DNA of 64,000 nucleotides. Source: Paracoccaceae bacterium (lineage in GTDB: Bacteria; Pseudomonadota; Alphaproteobacteria; Rhodobacterales; Rhodobacteraceae). Position 1 is the first letter of the stretch. Every line of letters begins with the position of its first letter. This document shows, piece after piece, positions 51,794 through 61,883 of this stretch. A program made the position numbers and the translations under genes. The stretch is from positions 1 through 64,000 of the forward strand of contig JANSXZ010000006.1 in the NCBI GenBank assembly GCA_024742705.1, read 5' to 3'. The notes beneath the pieces were generated by a model. It searched no databases and was not told the DNA's origin. It was given only the letters and a program-made list of their open reading frames with translations.

Positions 51794-53026
51794 TCAGCCG
51801 GCGTCGCTCATGTCAAAGCCCAGCGCCCGCGCGACGGTGAAGATATCCTTGTCGCCGCGCCCGCACATGTTCATGACCAACAGGTGGTCCGACGGCAGAC
51901 CGGGCGCGATCTTCATCACATGCGCCAGCGCGTGGCTCGGCTCGAGTGCGGGGATGATCCCCTCCATTTCACAGCTCAGCTGAAACGCCTCGAGCGCCTC
52001 GACATCGGTGATCGACACATATTGCGCGCGGCCGATGTCGTGCAGCCAGGCGTGTTCCGGCCCGATTCCAGGGTAGTCCAGACCAGCGGAGATGCTGAAA
52101 CCTTCCAGGATCTGCCCGTCGTCGTCCTGAAGCAGATAAGTGCGGTTGCCATGCAGAACGCCCGGCCGCCCGCCTGTCAGAGACGCGCAATGCTCCATCT
52201 TTTCGTTCACGCCCTTGCCGCCGGCTTCGACGCCGATGATGTTCACCGACGGGTCATCGAGAAACGGATAGAACAGCCCCATCGCGTTCGATCCGCCGCC
52301 GATCGCGGCGATCACCGTGTCGGGCAGACGGCCTTCGGCGGCCATCATCTGTTCGCGGGTCTCCTTGCCGATGATGCTCTGGAAATCGCGAACCATCGCC
52401 GGATAGGGGTGCGGCCCGGCCACCGTACCGATGCAATAGAAGGTATCGCGCACATTGGTGACCCAATCGCGCAGCGCATCGTTCATCGCGTCCTTCAAGG
52501 TGCCGCGGCCGGATGTCACCGGCACCACCTCGGCACCCAGCAGGCGCATGCGGAACACGTTGGGCGCCTGCCGCTTGACATCATGCGCCCCCATGTAGAC
52601 CACGCATTTCAGGCCGAACTTGGCGCAGACCGTCGCGGTGGCGACGCCGTGCTGGCCCGCGCCTGTTTCCGCAATGATCCGCGTCTTGCCCATCCGCCGC
52701 GCCAGGATGATCTGGCCCAGCACGTTGTTGATCTTGTGCGCGCCGGTATGGTTCAGTTCGTCCCGCTTGAGATAGATGCGCGCGCCGCCCAGATGTTCGG
52801 TCAGCCGTTCGGCATGGTACAGCGGGCTGGGACGGCCGACATAATGCGTCCACAGGTCGTGCATTTCGGCCCAGAAGCTTTCGTCGGTCTTGGCGTTTTC
52901 ATACTGTTCTTCCAACGCCAGGATCAGCGGCATCAGGGTTTCGCTGACGAACCGGCCGCCGTAGGTGCCGAACCGGCCGTTTTCATCCGGTCCGGTCATG
53001 AAACTGTTGATCAGATCTTCGGGCAT
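51794..53026 (-). CDS. trpB: Tryptophan synthase beta chain
   Basis: A PLP enzyme of 410 residues that joins indole and serine to make tryptophan. The PLP lysine is in [14 protein letters not shown], the phosphate loop is GGGSNAMG and FGGRF-type [13 protein letters not shown] opens the protein. [15 protein letters not shown] is the late conserved segment. It overlaps the trpF end by 16 bases, so the two are coupled. Its partner trpA is 11 kb away at 39789. Confidence 0.97.
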   Translation of the reverse strand: MPEDLINSFMTGPDENGRFGTYGGRFVSETLMPLILALEEQYENAKTDESFWAEMHDLWTHYVGRPSPLYHAERLTEHLGGARIYLKRDELNHTGAHKINNVLGQIILARRMGKTRIIAETGAGQHGVATATVCAKFGLKCVVYMGAHDVKRQAPNVFRMRLLGAEVVPVTSGRGTLKDAMNDALRDWVTNVRDTFYCIGTVAGPHPYPAMVRDFQSIIGKETREQMMAAEGRLPDTVIAAIGGGSNAMGLFYPFLDDPSVNIIGVEAGGKGVNEKMEHCASLTGGRPGVLHGNRTYLLQDDDGQILEGFSISAGLDYPGIGPEHAWLHDIGRAQYVSITDVEALEAFQLSCEMEGIIPALEPSHALAHVMKIAPGLPSDHLLVMNMCGRGDKDIFTVARALGFDMSDAG

Positions 53027-53730
53027 GTTCCGTCCTTTTCCAGTTCCGGCCTTGGTAGATCACCGTTCCGCCAAGGACAAGACGTCACGCCGCGCACCGC
53101 CGCGCCGAATTCGGCAATCAGTTCGGGCGATTTCGCGCCCGGTGCCGTCTCGACACCCGACGAAACGTCGAGTTGCCGCGCGCCGGTCAGGCGCATGGCC
53201 TCGGCCACGTTCGAAGGTTTCAGCCCGCCGGCCAACATCCACGGCACGGGCCAGCGCCGCCCGGCGATCAACCGCCAATCAAAGGCCAGACCGTTGCCGC
53301 CGGGCAAATCGGCATCTGCGGGTGGCTTCGCGTCCACCAGGATCTGATCTGCCACCGGCAGATACGCGTCGAGCGTGGCCAGATCGCTGGCGCCGGCCAC
53401 GCCGACCGCCTTCATCACCGGCAGGCCAAAACGCGCCTTGATCTGGGCCACCCGCTCTGGCGGCTCGTGACCGTGCAGTTGCAGCATGTCGATCGGAACC
53501 TCGCCCAGCAGCGCGCCCAGTGCGGCATCGTCGGCATCCACCGTCAGCGCCACCTTGCACACTCCGGGCGGCGTCAATGCCGCCAGCGCGCTGGCCTGAT
53601 GGTGCGTCACGTTGCGCGGCGATCTGGCAAAGAACACAAAGCCCACATAGCGCGCCTGTGCGGCCACGGCCCAGCGCATCTCGTCGGGCTGCGTCAGGCC
53701 GCAAATCTTGAAAACAGCGGATCGCGGCAT
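53011..53730 (-). CDS. trpF: Phosphoribosylanthranilate isomerase
   Basis: A TIM-barrel isomerase of 239 residues in tryptophan synthesis. The catalytic Cys is in [12 protein letters not shown] and the catalytic Asp in [34 protein letters not shown] and [14 protein letters not shown] are the other conserved barrel loops. It lies 11 bases after lapA and overlaps trpB by 16 bases. Confidence 0.95.
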   Translation of the reverse strand: MPRSAVFKICGLTQPDEMRWAVAAQARYVGFVFFARSPRNVTHHQASALAALTPPGVCKVALTVDADDAALGALLGEVPIDMLQLHGHEPPERVAQIKARFGLPVMKAVGVAGASDLATLDAYLPVADQILVDAKPPADADLPGGNGLAFDWRLIAGRRWPVPWMLAGGLKPSNVAEAMRLTGARQLDVSSGVETAPGAKSPELIAEFGAAVRGVTSCPWRNGDLPRPELEKDGTCPKI

Positions 53731-53741
53731 CGCGCGCGGGC

Positions 53742-54095
53742 TCAGCCTGCTTCGTCCAGGATCGCAAGGACTTCGTCCTTGTCCTTGTTGCGCTCGGTTT
53801 TCAGCCGGTTGACCTCGCGTTCAAGTTGCCGCGCCTGACGCGTGCTTTGCGATGCAACCCTGCGATGCTTGTGCTCGCGGATCCATTCCCAGACAAATCC
53901 GACCAGCAATCCGGCGGCGACACCGCCAAAGATCACGACGAATTGCGGCAGCGCAACCGACCAGTTCTGCCCGGCCAGTTCCGCCAGCCCCGAAGGCAAC
54001 AGTTCCAGAACCACCGTTTCGCGGTTGGCCAGCGCCACCGACACCAGAACAATCGTCAGCGCCGCCAGAATGGCGTAGCGAATGTAACGCATCAT
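53742..54095 (-). CDS. lapA: LapA-domain (DUF1049) inner-membrane protein
   Basis: A 117-residue protein with two membrane helices (about 5-23 and 47-69) and a cytoplasmic basic coiled-coil tail (RQARQLEREVNRLKTERN). This is the layout of LapA, the lipopolysaccharide assembly protein that works with LapB in envelope homeostasis; no lapB is in the window. It starts immediately after the ihfB stop, with no gap, and precedes trpF. It is unrelated to the LapA adhesin. Confidence 0.82.
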   Translation of the reverse strand: MMRYIRYAILAALTIVLVSVALANRETVVLELLPSGLAELAGQNWSVALPQFVVIFGGVAAGLLVGFVWEWIREHKHRRVASQSTRQARQLEREVNRLKTERNKDKDEVLAILDEAG

Positions 54096-54377
54096 TTATT
54101 TCCCGTTTAACCTGTCACGCAGAAGTTTGCCGGTCTTGAAGAACGGCACATGCTTTTCCTCGACATGCACGGTTTCCCCGGTGCGCGGATTGCGCCCCAC
54201 CCGGCTGTCGCGTTGTTTCACCGAAAACGCGCCGAAACCGCGCAATTCAACCCGGTCGCCGCGTGCCATTGCTGCTGTCACCTCTTCGAAGACGGTGTTC
54301 ACGATCCGCTCCACATCTCTTTGATAAAGGTGCGGGTTCTCGTCCGCGATCTTCTGAATCAGTTCCGATCGGATCAT
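54096..54377 (-). CDS. ihfB: Integration host factor beta subunit
   Basis: A 93-residue HU/IHF-fold DNA-bending protein. [19 protein letters not shown] at the N-terminus and the DNA-arm segment [18 protein letters not shown] then [11 protein letters not shown] identify the IHF-beta branch. IHF bends DNA in promoters and recombination. It follows rpsA on the same strand, as in many proteobacteria, but 275 bases and a hairpin separate them, so it probably also has its own promoter. Confidence 0.96.
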   Translation of the reverse strand: MIRSELIQKIADENPHLYQRDVERIVNTVFEEVTAAMARGDRVELRGFGAFSVKQRDSRVGRNPRTGETVHVEEKHVPFFKTGKLLRDRLNGK

Positions 54378-54603
54378 GGCGCGGTCATCTCCTTAAGCAA
54401 CAGACCGTGGCCTGCCTTTGTCCGTGGACTATAGGAACAATCGCGCCGATCGGAAACTGCAACTGCACCGCGCGGGCATGAAATCTTGATGGTTCGGCAT
54501 CAAATGGCGGCCCCGGCGTAAGGGTTTCGCACATAGTCACACCGGAATGTGACCCGCCGGCATCCCGCGGCGTGCTTCGCAAACCGGTTGATTCGCAACG
54601 CAT

Positions 54604-54631
54604 ACGGCCCCGCACTTACATGCGGGGCCGT
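54604..54631. terminator. Hairpin downstream of rpsA
   Basis: ACGGCCCCGCA (54604-54614), CTTACA, TGCGGGGCCGT (54621-54631): a perfect 11-pair stem 21 bases beyond the rpsA stop. The T-rich tail TTGTTT lies on the plus-strand side, so in rpsA transcripts the hairpin lacks a U-tract. It could act as a processing signal for rpsA or as a terminator for antisense transcription. Confidence 0.6.
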
Positions 54632-54652
54632 TTGTTTCATCGCGGCGGACGA

Positions 54653-56329
54653 TCAATCGCCCTTGAGGGCCGCGCCAAGGATATCGCCCAGCGACGCGCC
54701 GGAATCCGACGATCCGTACTGTTCGACCGCCTCTTTTTCTTCGGCGATCTCGCGGGCCTTGATCGACAGGCCAAGGCGACGTGTCTTGCTGTCGACATTG
54801 GTGACGCGGGCGTCGACCTTGTCACCGACCGAGAAACGCTCGGGACGCTGTTCGGAGCGGTCGCGCGACAGGTCCGAGCGGCGAATGAAGGACTTCATGC
54901 CTTCATAGATCACTTCGATTCCGCCGTCTTCGATCGCCGTCACTTCGACGGTGATGATCGATCCGCGCTTCACGCCGCCAACGGCCTCGGCGAACTTGTC
55001 ACCACCCAGTGCCTTGACCGAAAGCGAAATCCGCTCCTTGTCGACATCGACTTCCGAAACGACCGCCTGCACCATGTCGCCCTTGCGGTAGTTCTGGATC
55101 GCGTCTTCGCCACGTTCGTCCCAGGACAGGTCCGAAAGGTGCACCATGCCGTCGATTTCGCCGGGCAGGCCGATGAACAGACCGAATTCGGTGATGTTCT
55201 TGACTTCGCCCTCGACCTCGGTGCCCTCGGGATGCGTTTCCGAGAAAACCTCCCAGGGGTTGCGCATGGTCTGCTTGAGCCCCAGCGAAACGCGGCGCTT
55301 GGCACCGTCGATTTCCAGCACCATGACCTCAACCTCCTGCGAGGTGGACACGATCTTGCCGGGGTGCACGTTTTTCTTGGTCCACGACATTTCCGAGACG
55401 TGCACCAGGCCTTCGACACCGGGTTCCAGTTCCACGAAGGCGCCGTAATCGGTGATGTTGGTGACACGGCCCGTGTGGGTCGATTCCAGCGGATACTTGG
55501 CGCCCACCAGATCCCAGGGATCTTCCTGCAGCTGCTTCATGCCGAGGCTGATGCGGTGGGTTTCCTTGTTGATCTTGATGACCTGAACCTTGACGGTTTC
55601 GCCGATCGACAGGATTTCGGACGGGTGGTTGACCCGGCGCCATGCCATGTCGGTGACGTGCAGCAGGCCGTCGACACCGCCCAGGTCCACGAAGGCCCCG
55701 TATTCGGTGATGTTCTTCACGACACCGTCTACCGCCTGGCCTTCGCTCAGGTTGCCGATCACCTCGGCGCGCTGTTCGGCGCGGCTCTCTTCCAGGATGG
55801 CGCGGCGCGACACGACGATGTTGCCACGGCGACGGTCCATCTTCAGGATCTGGAACGGCTGCTTGAGACCCATCAGAGGGCCAGCATCGCGCACCGGGCG
55901 GACGTCGACCTGGCTGCCCGGCAGGAAGGCGACAGCGCCGCCCAGATCCACCGTGAAGCCGCCCTTGACCCGGCCAAAGATCGCGCCTTCGACACGCTCT
56001 TCATCGGCGTAGGCTTTTTCAAGCCGGTCCCAGGCTTCCTCGCGGCGGGCCATTTCACGGCTGATAACCGCTTCGCCACGGGCATTCTCGACCTGGCGCA
56101 GGAAAACCTCAACCTCGTCGCCGACGGCGATTTCGGGGGCTTCACCGGGATTTGCGAATTCCTTGAGTTCGACGCGGCCTTCCATCTTGTAGCCTACGTC
56201 GATGATCGCCTGCCCCGCTTCGATAGCGATGACGCGACCTTTGACAACCGACCCCTCGTCGGGCGTGTCCATTTCGAAGCTTTCGTTCAGGAGGGCTTCG
56301 AATTCCTCCATTGATGCGCTTTGAGCCAT
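54653..56329 (-). CDS. rpsA: 30S ribosomal protein S1
   Basis: An essential mRNA-binding ribosomal protein of 558 residues with six S1 domains. Clear repeats include KNITEYGAFVDLGGVDGLLH, TNITDYGAFVELEPGVEGLV and KNITEFGLFIGLPGEIDGMV; the two N-terminal domains are more diverged, as usual, and bind the ribosome. The start ATG 56329 (MAQSASMEEFEALL) has AAAGGAA about 11 bases upstream. Between it and the upstream hypothetical gene there are 183 bases that must hold a promoter or leader. Confidence 0.97.
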   Translation of the reverse strand: MAQSASMEEFEALLNESFEMDTPDEGSVVKGRVIAIEAGQAIIDVGYKMEGRVELKEFANPGEAPEIAVGDEVEVFLRQVENARGEAVISREMARREEAWDRLEKAYADEERVEGAIFGRVKGGFTVDLGGAVAFLPGSQVDVRPVRDAGPLMGLKQPFQILKMDRRRGNIVVSRRAILEESRAEQRAEVIGNLSEGQAVDGVVKNITEYGAFVDLGGVDGLLHVTDMAWRRVNHPSEILSIGETVKVQVIKINKETHRISLGMKQLQEDPWDLVGAKYPLESTHTGRVTNITDYGAFVELEPGVEGLVHVSEMSWTKKNVHPGKIVSTSQEVEVMVLEIDGAKRRVSLGLKQTMRNPWEVFSETHPEGTEVEGEVKNITEFGLFIGLPGEIDGMVHLSDLSWDERGEDAIQNYRKGDMVQAVVSEVDVDKERISLSVKALGGDKFAEAVGGVKRGSIITVEVTAIEDGGIEVIYEGMKSFIRRSDLSRDRSEQRPERFSVGDKVDARVTNVDSKTRRLGLSIKAREIAEEKEAVEQYGSSDSGASLGDILGAALKGD

Positions 56330-56512
56330 GTGGGTCTCGGGTTCCTTTAACGACATTGATTTCGGGCCATGCGGTTGTCTCCGCCGGTCTTTGGGGGCCG
56401 GGCCTTGCAGGCTGCGGCAAATGGCAAAGGGGCATGCGCTGCTCACGCCCGCCCCCTGTCACGCGCCGCGTATAGGGCAATCGCCGGTGCCGCGCAAGTG
56501 TCGCGGCGTCTC

Positions 56513-57040
56513 TCAGATGTCCTGCGACCGGTCCAACAACTCGCGCAGCAATTCGCGGTACAGCTCGGGGCTGTCGCCGCCGCCGAACACGCTGGCGCCG
56601 CCGGAATAGGCCGATCCGTAGGTTTTCGCCACATTCACCGTCTGCGCCAGGCCCGACAGGAACTGTTCGGTCTGAAGCGGCGAAAGCGGATGTATGAACA
56701 CGCCCCACAACCGCCCCTGGGCCACGGCATAGCGCGCGTCCAGCGCGCTGTCGAAATTGGCCTGCATCAGGCGCAGCAGTTCGTCCTGCGACATGCCATC
56801 GACCGACCGGATCGGCACCATCGCGCGCATCCGGTCGGCCACGGTGTCGGTGACCACAAGCACCGGAATATCGTCGAGCGTCAGTTCGAAGGCGTGGCCC
56901 ATCACTTCGGCATCCGGATCGATGGCGGCGATGATCTGCGCCAGACGGTCCAGCGTCATGTCCGGTTCGGGCGCGTCCTGCGCCGCCGCTGCCCCCCCGA
57001 CAAGCAAGGCAAGCGCGACAATGCGGGCGATTTTCGACAT
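56513..57040 (-). CDS. Secreted protein of unknown function between cmk and rpsA
   Basis: A 175-residue protein with a Sec signal peptide, MSKIARIVALALLVGGAAAAQ. The mature part starts with two acidic helical segments (MTLDRLAQIIAAIDPDAEV) and a strand pattern FELTLDDIPVLVVTD, then a helix with LLRLMQANFDSALDARYAV and WGVFIHPLSPL. The order recalls the CesT/YbjN chaperone-like fold, which is inference only. A GGAGGGA site precedes ATG 57040. Its place in a conserved housekeeping block suggests an envelope role in this lineage, but I do not recognise the function. Confidence 0.7.
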   Translation of the reverse strand: MSKIARIVALALLVGGAAAAQDAPEPDMTLDRLAQIIAAIDPDAEVMGHAFELTLDDIPVLVVTDTVADRMRAMVPIRSVDGMSQDELLRLMQANFDSALDARYAVAQGRLWGVFIHPLSPLQTEQFLSGLAQTVNVAKTYGSAYSGGASVFGGGDSPELYRELLRELLDRSQDI

Positions 57041-57129
57041 GCGTATCCCTCCTGTTTGCCAAAGGGTAGGCCGCATCGGCGCCGCGCGCCACGCAAGCTT
57101 TGGTGATCGCGGCCCGCCGGGCCGCATTC

Positions 57130-57741
57130 TCAGCCGGGGATGCGCGCCGCGATCAGGGCCACGGCCTGTTCCAGCACCGCGTCAATGCCCATTTCGGTGG
57201 TGTCCATCCGCACCGCATCGTCGGCGGCCCGCAGCGGCGCATCGGCGCGGTTCATGTCGCGGTCGTCGCGCTGGCGGACATCGGCCAGCACCTCGGCCTC
57301 GGTAACGGCCTGGCCCGCCGCGATCAGTTCGAGAAAACGCCGCCGCGCGCGGACCTCGGCGCTGGCGGTGATGAACAGCTTGGTCTCGGCTTCTGGGCAG
57401 ATCACCGTACCGATGTCGCGCCCGTCCAGAACCGCGCCGCCCGACCGGCGGGCGAAGGCGCGCTGAAAGTCAAGCAGCGCCTGGCGCACTTCGGGGCGCG
57501 CAGCCACCTTGCTGGCGGCTTCGGCCACCGCCTGCGTGCGCAGCAGCGCGGGATCCAGATCGTCGGCGCGCAGCGCGCGCGCGGCCGCCAGCGGCTCGAT
57601 TCCGTCCAACATCCGCGCCCCGACCGCCCGGTAGAGCAACCCCGTATCGAGATGCGCGAAACCGAAATGCGCGGCCAGCGCCCGCGCCAGCGTGCCTTTG
57701 CCCGAGGCCGCCGGCCCATCTATCGCCACGGTATAAGCCAT
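57130..57741 (-). CDS. cmk: Cytidylate kinase
   Basis: A nucleoside monophosphate kinase of 203 residues, making CDP and dCDP. P-loop: [28 protein letters not shown] and [15 protein letters not shown] are CMP-binding segments; RRRFLEL and [14 protein letters not shown] are lid residues. It lies four bases after the aroA stop, and aroA-cmk-rpsA is a widely conserved order. Confidence 0.96.
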   Translation of the reverse strand: MAYTVAIDGPAASGKGTLARALAAHFGFAHLDTGLLYRAVGARMLDGIEPLAAARALRADDLDPALLRTQAVAEAASKVAARPEVRQALLDFQRAFARRSGGAVLDGRDIGTVICPEAETKLFITASAEVRARRRFLELIAAGQAVTEAEVLADVRQRDDRDMNRADAPLRAADDAVRMDTTEMGIDAVLEQAVALIAARIPG

Positions 57742-57744
57742 GCT

Positions 57745-59103
57745 TCAGCCCGCTTGGGGCGCGGAAGAAATCCGCGCGCCCAATGCGCCCATCAGGCGGG
57801 TGAAGATCGGAAACGATGTGGCGATCGGGCTGCCGTCGTCCAGTGCGACGGGCGCTGCCGCCGCCATCCCCAGCACCATGAAAGACATGGCTATGCGATG
57901 GTCGAGGTGGCTGGCCACCGTTGCGCCGCCGGGCACTTTTCCCTGGCCCAGCCCGGTAACGGCCCACCAGTCCGGCCCATCCTCGACCGTGACGCCGTTG
58001 GCCCGCAGCCCGTCGGCCATCGCCGCGATCCGGTCGCTTTCCTTGACACGCAGTTCCGCCACGCCGGCCATGCGCGTCACACCGCGGGCAAAGGCCGCGA
58101 CCACCGAAAGAACCGGGTATTCGTCGATCATGCTGGCCGCGCGTTCGGGCGGCACATCGATCCCGGCAAGATCCGGAGAAAACCGCGCGCGCAGGTCCGC
58201 CACGGGTTCGCCGCCCTCTTCGCGCATGTTTTCATAAACCAGATCGGCGCCCATTTCGCGCAGCGTCGTGAACAATCCGGCGCGCGTGGGATTCAGCCCG
58301 ATGCCGGGAACCAGAACGTCCGATCCCGGCACGATCAGCGCGGCACAGACGGGAAAGGCCGCCGACGACGGATCGCGCGGCACCGCGATGGTCTGTGGGC
58401 GCAGTTCCGGTTGACCGGTCAGGGTGATCACGCGGCCTTCGTCTGTCATCTCGGTACGGATATGGGCACCGAAACCGGCCAGCATTCGTTCGCTGTGGTC
58501 GCGCGTCGCCTCGCGTTCGATCACCACGGTTTCGCCCGGCGCGTTCAGGCCCGCCAGCAGCACCGCCGATTTCACCTGCGCCGACGGCACCGGCACCCGG
58601 TATCGCACGGGCACCGGATCGGCGGCCCCCACCAGCGTCATCGGCAGCCGCCCGCCCGATCGCCCCACGGCGCGCGCGCCGAACAGCGCCAGCGGATCGG
58701 TCACCCGCGCCATCGGCCGGCCATTCAGCGATGCATCGCCGGTGAATGTCACCGAAATCGGCGAGGTGGCGACCGCGCCCATGATCAAGCGCACCCCGGT
58801 GCCGGAATTGCCGCAATCGATGACAGAATCCGGTTCGGCGAACCCGCCCACGCCCACGCCGAAAACGCTGTAGCTGCCGCCGCCGTGGTCGATCACCTCG
58901 GCACCCAGCGCGCGCATCGCGCGGGCGGTGTCCAGAACGTCTTCGCCTTCGAGAAGGCCGTCGATGCGGGTTTCGCCGACCGCCATCGCCCCGAGGATCA
59001 GCGCGCGGTGCGAGATCGACTTGTCGCCCGGCACCTCGGCCACGCCGGTCAGCGGGCCGCAGGGGCTGGATGTCATCGCGATGGGGGTGCCGTGGCTGGA
59101 CAT
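57745..59103 (-). CDS. aroA: EPSP synthase (class II type)
   Basis: A shikimate-pathway enzyme of 452 residues that transfers enolpyruvyl from PEP to shikimate 3-phosphate. [27 protein letters not shown] and NPTRAG are the four sequence signatures used to define class II EPSP synthases. The PEP-site loop reads [10 protein letters not shown] and keeps the glycine that is alanine in the CP4 enzyme. [13 protein letters not shown] carries the catalytic Asp-Glu pair. It starts 11 bases after trmB and precedes cmk. Confidence 0.95.
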   Translation of the reverse strand: MSSHGTPIAMTSSPCGPLTGVAEVPGDKSISHRALILGAMAVGETRIDGLLEGEDVLDTARAMRALGAEVIDHGGGSYSVFGVGVGGFAEPDSVIDCGNSGTGVRLIMGAVATSPISVTFTGDASLNGRPMARVTDPLALFGARAVGRSGGRLPMTLVGAADPVPVRYRVPVPSAQVKSAVLLAGLNAPGETVVIEREATRDHSERMLAGFGAHIRTEMTDEGRVITLTGQPELRPQTIAVPRDPSSAAFPVCAALIVPGSDVLVPGIGLNPTRAGLFTTLREMGADLVYENMREEGGEPVADLRARFSPDLAGIDVPPERAASMIDEYPVLSVVAAFARGVTRMAGVAELRVKESDRIAAMADGLRANGVTVEDGPDWWAVTGLGQGKVPGGATVASHLDHRIAMSFMVLGMAAAAPVALDDGSPIATSFPIFTRLMGALGARISSAPQAG

Positions 59104-59114
59104 GGTGGGTTCCT

Positions 59115-59822
59115 TCAGGTTCGGGCCGGGTCTGTGCGCCGGAAAGTCAGGTAATGCGGGGCACGTCCCTCGCGAATCGCCTTGGCCTCGTACCGCGTGC
59201 GGTGCCAGTCGGCCCAGGGTTCACGCCAGTCGGCGGGCCGTTCGGCCAGCCATTCGAAGCCGTGGCGCGGCACCTGCTCCAAGGTCTGGCGCACATAATC
59301 GGGACTGTCGGTGGCCACGCGGAAAACCGCGCCTGGTTGCAGCACCCGCGCCAGCGGTTCCAGATGTTCGGCGGTTACAAAGCGGCGGCGGTGGTGGCGC
59401 GTCTTCGGCCAGGGATCGGGATAGAGCAGGAATGCGCGCGCCACCGACGCATCCGGCAGCACATCGAAAAGGTCGCGCACATCGCCGGGATGCACGGCCA
59501 GGTTCGACACGCCGGCGCGGCGGATCTTGCCCAGCAGCATCGCCACCCCGTTGATGTAGGGTTCGGCCCCGATCAGCCCGACATCGGGATTGCATTGCGC
59601 CTGGTGCACCAGATGTTCGCCGCCGCCAAACCCGATTTCCAGCCACACAGGCCGGCCGCCGAACCGCGTGTTCAGATCCAGCGGCGTCCGGTCGGGGTTT
59701 TCCGCCCACGAGACCGGGCCCGGCGCCAGCGGCGCCAGATCTTCGGCGATATACACGCGCTGGCTGCGTTTGAGCGACTTGCCTTTCAGGCGGCCATAGA
59801 AGTTTCGGGCGGGGCGTTCCAT
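59115..59822 (-). CDS. trmB: tRNA (guanine-N7)-methyltransferase
   Basis: A SAM-dependent enzyme of 235 residues that makes m7G46 in tRNA. The SAM-binding loop is [28 protein letters not shown] is the acidic loop and [16 protein letters not shown] is the signature motif of TrmB. The start ATG 59822 ([11 protein letters not shown]) is chosen because the upstream frame extension is basic low-complexity sequence. A glutathione S-transferase gene stands between it and metK, which are often adjacent in this group. Confidence 0.93.
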   Translation of the reverse strand: MERPARNFYGRLKGKSLKRSQRVYIAEDLAPLAPGPVSWAENPDRTPLDLNTRFGGRPVWLEIGFGGGEHLVHQAQCNPDVGLIGAEPYINGVAMLLGKIRRAGVSNLAVHPGDVRDLFDVLPDASVARAFLLYPDPWPKTRHHRRRFVTAEHLEPLARVLQPGAVFRVATDSPDYVRQTLEQVPRHGFEWLAERPADWREPWADWHRTRYEAKAIREGRAPHYLTFRRTDPART

Positions 59823-59895
59823 GGAAACGGGGTGTAGCGAGAGGCGCCACCGCCCGCAACGGAAAGCCGCGCGGGCGCGGCGATTTCCCGGTGGG

Positions 59896-60525
59896 TCACA
59901 GCGCGGCGCTGGGCCGTTCGGCCATGCCGGCATACCAGGCCTGTGCGGCCTTGTGCGTATCGGGCAGACGCAGGCGGACGACCCGCGCGAAATCCACGAA
60001 AACATAGCCGGTGATATCGGCCAGCGTCATGCGGTCACCCGCCAGAAAGGCGCTGCCGGACAGGCGCGCTTCCAGCAGATCGAAGAAATCCGCAACCCGC
60101 GCCATGCCGCGTTCGGCCAGCGCCGGGATCTGATCGAAGTTGCGCGGTCCGGTCACGGCGCGGCCCTTCATCGCCGGGTGGCTGTTGCGGAACGCTTCGG
60201 CGATGGGCAGGCCACCGCGGCTTTCACAGATCGTGTTCCACATGGCCACCAGGGCTTTTTCCTCGGCGGTTTCACCCATCAGGTTCGGATCCGGACAGAT
60301 TGCTTCCAGATAGGTCGCGATGGCGATGTTCTCGGTCAGCGCAAGGCCCGTGTCGGTGACCAGAACCGGCACCGTACCCGCCGGATTTACCGCCAGAAAC
60401 GCCTCTGAAAGCTGAGCGCCTTCCGAGATCGAGATTTCACGGGTTTCGATCTGCAAACCCTTTTCCGCGATGAACATGCGGGCGCGGCGCGGGCTGGGCG
60501 CGGTTGCGCAATCGTAGAAGATCAT
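59896..60525 (-). CDS. Glutathione S-transferase family protein
   Basis: A 209-residue two-domain GST. The thioredoxin-fold domain (about 1-80) has MIFYDCATAPSPRRARMFIAE, with a Ser-Pro-Arg-Arg active-site-type turn, and AGTVPVLVTDTG with the cis-Pro that contacts glutathione. The helical domain (about 90-205) contains LAGDRMTLADITGYVF, the N-capping box of GSTs. Role inferred: detoxification or stress. It stands between metK and trmB. Confidence 0.88.
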   Translation of the reverse strand: MIFYDCATAPSPRRARMFIAEKGLQIETREISISEGAQLSEAFLAVNPAGTVPVLVTDTGLALTENIAIATYLEAICPDPNLMGETAEEKALVAMWNTICESRGGLPIAEAFRNSHPAMKGRAVTGPRNFDQIPALAERGMARVADFFDLLEARLSGSAFLAGDRMTLADITGYVFVDFARVVRLRLPDTHKAAQAWYAGMAERPSAAL

Positions 60526-60608
60526 GGGTTGTCTCCGGTGGTCCGGGATGCGCGGCGGTGCGGGGCGCGTCGGGGCCGTCTTGGCCCCCCGCGCCCCGCG
60601 CGCCCGGT

Positions 60609-61790
60609 TCAGAGAGCGCCCTGAAGGGCCTCGATCAGGTCGGTCCGCTCCCAGCTGAAGCCGCCATCGGCCTCGGGCTCGCGGCCGAAATGGCCGTAGG
60701 CCGCGGTGCGCGCATAGATCGGACGGTTCAGGCCCAGATGCTGGCGGATGCCGCGCGGGCTCAGATCCATGATCTTGTCGATGGCCTTTTCGATGGCCGC
60801 GGGCGGGGTGTCACCGGTGCCGTGCGTGTCGCAATAGATCGACAGCGGCTGGCTGACGCCGATGGCATAGCTGAGCTGGATCGTGCAGCGATCCGCCAGG
60901 CCGGCCGCGACCACGTTCTTTGCCAGGTAGCGCGCCGCATAGGCCGCCGAACGGTCCACCTTGGTCGGATCCTTGCCCGAGAACGCGCCGCCGCCATGCG
61001 GGGCCGCGCCACCGTAGGTATCGACGATGATCTTGCGCCCGGTCAGCCCTGCGTCGCCGTCCGGTCCGCCGATCACGAACTTGCCGGTGGGGTTCACATG
61101 CCACTGGGTGGCATCGGTAAGCCAGCCTTCAGGCAGCACTTCGGTGATGTAGGGGGCGACGATGGCGCGGATGTCATCCGATGTCAGGTCGGCGTCCAGA
61201 TGCTGGGTGGACAGCACGATGGATTTCACGCCGACCGGCTTGCCATCGCGGTAGATCACGGTCAGCTGGCTCTTGGCGTCGGGGCCCAGCGCCGGTTCGG
61301 TGCCATCCTTGCGCACCTCGGCCAGCCGCCGCAGGATCGCGTGCGAATACTGGATCGGTGCCGGCATCAGCGCGTCGGTCTCGGTGGTGGCATAGCCGAA
61401 CATGATGCCCTGATCGCCGGCGCCTTCGTCCTTGTTGTCGGCGGCATCGACGCCCTGGGCGATATGCGCGGATTGCTCGTGCAGCAGGTTGGTGATCTCG
61501 CAGGTGGCATGATGGAACTTGTCCTGCTCATAGCCGATGTCCTTGATACACGCGCGCACGATGCCGTCGATGCGGCCCATGTAGTCGTGCAGCTTGTCCT
61601 GATCCGACAGGCCCACCTCGCCTCCGATCACCACGCGGTTGGTCGTGGCAAAGGTTTCGGCCGCGACGCGCGCTTCGGGCTCTTCGGTCAGAAAGGCGTC
61701 GAGGACTGCGTCGGAAATGCGGTCGCAGACCTTGTCGGGATGGCCTTCGGACACCGACTCGGAGGTAAAAATATAGTTCTTGCGGGACAT
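60609..61790 (-). CDS. metK: S-adenosylmethionine synthetase
   Basis: A 393-residue enzyme that makes SAM from methionine and [20 protein letters not shown] opens the first repeat; [29 protein letters not shown] and [18 protein letters not shown] are the active-site signatures. The N-terminus [18 protein letters not shown] is standard. Its ribosome site is part of a SAM/SAH-type riboswitch immediately upstream, so translation is expected to drop when SAM is plentiful. Confidence 0.97.
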   Translation of the reverse strand: MSRKNYIFTSESVSEGHPDKVCDRISDAVLDAFLTEEPEARVAAETFATTNRVVIGGEVGLSDQDKLHDYMGRIDGIVRACIKDIGYEQDKFHHATCEITNLLHEQSAHIAQGVDAADNKDEGAGDQGIMFGYATTETDALMPAPIQYSHAILRRLAEVRKDGTEPALGPDAKSQLTVIYRDGKPVGVKSIVLSTQHLDADLTSDDIRAIVAPYITEVLPEGWLTDATQWHVNPTGKFVIGGPDGDAGLTGRKIIVDTYGGAAPHGGGAFSGKDPTKVDRSAAYAARYLAKNVVAAGLADRCTIQLSYAIGVSQPLSIYCDTHGTGDTPPAAIEKAIDKIMDLSPRGIRQHLGLNRPIYARTAAYGHFGREPEADGGFSWERTDLIEALQGAL

Positions 61791-61795
61791 GTCGT

Positions 61796-61840
61796 GCTCC
61801 AGTTGAATGTTTTCTCACCCCGCCAGGAAGCCGTTGGAGC
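61796..61840 (-). promoter_or_regulatory. SAM/SAH riboswitch controlling metK translation
   Basis: On the minus strand the leader reads GCTCCAACGGCTTCCTGGCG and ends with CAACTGGAGCACGAC before the ATG. The 5' GCTCCA (61840-61835) is exactly complementary to TGGAGC (61801-61796), which contains the Shine-Dalgarno. This pairing forms the pseudoknot that hides the ribosome site. The ACGGCTTCCTGGCG core matches what I recall of the SAM/SAH class found upstream of metK in Rhodobacterales. Confidence 0.88.
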
Positions 61841-61883
61841 AAGCTTGGATGGCCTTACGCGCGGCCCGCACCAGCGTCAATCG

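Noticed and set aside
53742..54095. Relation of the LapA-domain protein to the LapA adhesin system at the left end
   Set aside because: It is the DUF1049 lipopolysaccharide-assembly protein. The shared name is a coincidence and there is no sequence likeness.
54572..56314. Plus-strand open frame of 580 codons opposite rpsA
   Set aside because: Mirror of the six S1 repeats; it shows their periodicity in antisense and no independent features.
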